DNA of 64,000 nt from Flavobacterium yafengii (GTDB lineage: Bacteria; Bacteroidota; Bacteroidia; Flavobacteriales; Flavobacteriaceae). The notes below the pieces were generated by a model, which had not been told where the DNA came from, made no database searches, and was given only the letters and a program-made list of their open reading frames with translations. This document shows, piece by piece, positions 62,639 to 64,000 of this stretch; within the stretch, counting starts at the first letter, position 1; every line of letters begins with the position of its first letter. The position numbers and the translations under genes were made by a program. The stretch spans positions 124,001 to 188,000 of the forward strand of contig NZ_JASCRY010000005.1 in assembly GCF_030010375.1 (NCBI RefSeq), written 5' to 3'.

Positions 62639-63589
62639 ATGCAAAACATTCCTAGTGTTGACTTGCGTGATTTCCTTTCGGACGACCCGAAACGTAAACA
62701 AAAATTTGTAAATGAAATCGGAAGTGCATTTGAAGATATTGGCTTCGTAGCACTCAAAGGGCATTTTTTAAACGACCAGTTGGTTGATGAATTGTATGGT
62801 GAAATCAGAAATTTTTTCGCTTTACCTTTAGAAACAAAACACAGTTATGAAATCCCTGGAATTGGCGGACAAAGAGGGTATGTTTCTTTTGGAACAGAGC
62901 ATGCCAAAGGCAGAAAAGAAGGTGATTTGAAGGAGTTTTGGCACTTTGGACAATATGTGTCTGAAGATTCAAAATACGCTTCGGAATACCCAGAAAATGT
63001 TGAAGTTAAAGAACTTCCCCGTTTTAATATTGTAGGTAAAGAAGCCTACCAAATGCTGGAAAAAACAGGAGTTTATGTTTTGAGAGCTTTGGCTTTACAC
63101 CTTGGTTTGGATGAATTTTATTTTGACCAATATGCCAAAGACGGGAATTCAATCTTAAGACCTATTCATTACCCACCAATCACGTCTGAACCAGCAAATG
63201 CAATTCGTGCTGCTGCTCATGGTGATATCAACTTAATTACTTTGTTGATGGGTGCGCAAGGAAAAGGGTTACAAGTACAAAATCACAACGGAGAATGGAT
63301 TGATGCTATTGCTGAATCGGATGAATTAGTTATCAATGTGGGTGATATGTTATCGCGTCATACTAATAACAAATTGAAATCAACCATTCATCAAGTGGTA
63401 AACCCACCAAGAGAATTATGGGGAACTTCACGTTATTCTATTCCGTTTTTTATGCATCCGGTGAGTGATATGAAATTGGATTGTTTGGAAAACTGTATTG
63501 ATGCAGAACATCCAAAAAAATTCGAAGATATTACCGCAGGAGCCTATTTATATGAGCGTTTAGTAGATTTAGGGCTTATTAAAAAATAA
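62639..63589 (+). CDS. Isopenicillin-N-synthase-like 2-oxoglutarate/Fe(II) dioxygenase
   Basis: A 316-residue protein. The iron ligands are His194, Asp196 (AAAHGDINLITLL) and His251 (KSTIHQVVNP). The 2-oxoglutarate-binding Arg265-x-Ser267 (RYSIPFF) is present. The N-terminal IPSVDLRDFLSDD and FVNEIGSAFEDIGFVALKGH form the DIOX_N domain. Its substrate is unknown; it is widespread in Flavobacteriia as a single gene and is not evidence of antibiotic synthesis. It is divergent from the E1 gene and ends in a good terminator. Confidence 0.9.
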   Translation: MQNIPSVDLRDFLSDDPKRKQKFVNEIGSAFEDIGFVALKGHFLNDQLVDELYGEIRNFFALPLETKHSYEIPGIGGQRGYVSFGTEHAKGRKEGDLKEFWHFGQYVSEDSKYASEYPENVEVKELPRFNIVGKEAYQMLEKTGVYVLRALALHLGLDEFYFDQYAKDGNSILRPIHYPPITSEPANAIRAAAHGDINLITLLMGAQGKGLQVQNHNGEWIDAIAESDELVINVGDMLSRHTNNKLKSTIHQVVNPPRELWGTSRYSIPFFMHPVSDMKLDCLENCIDAEHPKKFEDITAGAYLYERLVDLGLIKK

Positions 63590-63610
63590 ACTTAATTTAC
63601 GTCAAATACT

Positions 63611-63649
63611 AAAAGACATTAAGTTTATGCTTAATGTCTTTTGTTTTTT
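63611..63649 (+). terminator. Intrinsic terminator
   Basis: AAAAGACATTAAG (63611-63623) and CTTAATGTCTTTT (63630-63642) pair perfectly with a 6-nt loop, then a T-run follows. Confidence 0.85.
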
Positions 63650-63693
63650 ACCAATTTAAATCAGCATTATCTGCGTTCAAAATATATAAAGTT

Positions 63694-64000
63694 ATGGACT
63701 TACAAGACCAATTAAAAAATCTTTTTCCAGATCACGAACCATCTCCTGAAGATCCAATTGAAGAAGTGGCTCACGAATTATACGTTCAAAAAGAACCTAT
63801 GATTTGCAAATTCGAAAAACGTAAAGGAAAAGCGACTACCATAATTGAAGGGTATGAAGGTACTGACGAGGATTTTAAAATCCTGGCCAAAGAAATCAAA
63901 ACCAAATTGAGTGTTGGAGGAACTTTCAAAGATGATTCCATTATCATTCAGGGTGATTATCGTGATAAAATAATGACTGTTTTAAAAGAAAAAGGATTTA
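63694..64000 (+). CDS. SUI1/YciH-family translation factor, 5' part (3' end outside window)
   Basis: The frame starts MDLQDQLKNLFPDHEPSPED and runs off the end of the window after 102 codons. The segment KFEKRKGKATTIIEGYEG, followed by LAKEIKTKLSVGGTFKDDS and IIIQGDYRDKI, is typical of bacterial YciH/eIF1-like proteins, in which the SUI1 domain binds the small ribosomal subunit. Such proteins are about 110 residues long, so nearly the whole gene is present. Confidence 0.88.
   Translation, partial: MDLQDQLKNLFPDHEPSPEDPIEEVAHELYVQKEPMICKFEKRKGKATTIIEGYEGTDEDFKILAKEIKTKLSVGGTFKDDSIIIQGDYRDKIMTVLKEKGF

Noticed and set aside
62639..63589. Beta-lactam antibiotic gene
   Set aside because: The isopenicillin-N-synthase resemblance is at fold level; no other beta-lactam gene is present and this family is general.

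Overview
The window is a chromosomal segment from a member of the Bacteroidota, most likely a Flavobacterium or close relative. The sequence is AT-rich. Several promoters match the Bacteroidota pattern (a TTG near -33 and TAnnTTTG near -7; the best are at 22578-22611, 28321-28350 and 30674-30702). Secreted proteins carry short signal peptides ending in A-Q or S-Q, and several families are typical of Flavobacteriia (DUF2911, DUF6155, the DUF294/CBS/cNMP protein, a ~140-aa conserved hypothetical). I saw no rRNA, tRNA, CRISPR array, transposase or phage gene. The window reads as a stable metabolic part of a chromosome. It starts inside an M1 aminopeptidase gene and ends inside a SUI1/YciH-type gene.

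Layout. (1) 1-3250: the 3' end of an M1 metallopeptidase, an AraC regulator, and a divergent phytanoyl-CoA-dioxygenase-like gene. (2) 3271-13674: ten genes on the minus strand forming a periplasmic sugar-oxidation operon. It holds a GMC oxidoreductase with its Tat-exported small subunit and a cytochrome c, two Gfo/Idh/MocA oxidoreductases, three TIM-barrel isomerase-like proteins, a DUF1080 (3-keto-glycoside-acting) protein and an MFS permease. This fits a 3-keto-glycoside pathway. (3) 14193-19182: five genes on the minus strand (esterase, ATP-grasp ligase, GCS2-type carboxylate-amine ligase, class I glutamine amidotransferase, and a second, apparently circularly permuted, ATP-grasp-like protein). 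It looks like an amidoligase pathway of unknown product and is the strongest candidate here for an undescribed system. (4) 19472-29652: housekeeping genes, namely a thioesterase, an MscS channel, two helicases, an NDH-2-like oxidoreductase, two transporters and an Lrp regulator. (5) 29698-35462: a sugar locus with a Nudix-type regulator, a maltoporin-like porin, a ketose 3-epimerase, a PfkB kinase and a FucP-like symporter. (6) 35676-38882: DUF2911, then the DUF294 protein followed 2 nt later by an exonuclease-fold protein that lacks two catalytic residues. (7) 38910-44336: a seven-gene type III polyketide synthase operon with its own ACP, ketosynthase, dehydratase, phosphopantetheinyl transferase, methyltransferase and flavoprotein, probably for a phenolic lipid. 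(8) 44564-47974: a second MscS channel and acetyl-CoA synthetase. (9) 48518-56632: branched-chain amino acid synthesis, leuA-leuB then ilvD-ilvB-ilvN-ilvC. An Ile/Val-rich leader peptide and a terminator precede ilvD. (10) 56781-64000: an unknown alpha-helical protein, a small monooxygenase, a quinone reductase with a divergent LysR regulator, a 38-residue membrane microprotein, a fused 2-oxoacid dehydrogenase E1, an isopenicillin-N-synthase-like dioxygenase and the SUI1/YciH gene.

Two copies of an intergenic repeat (17393-17481, 24190-24274) share their ends but have unrelated, self-complementary hairpin cores. All family assignments come from reading the translated sequences and known motifs. 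No database search or folding program was run.
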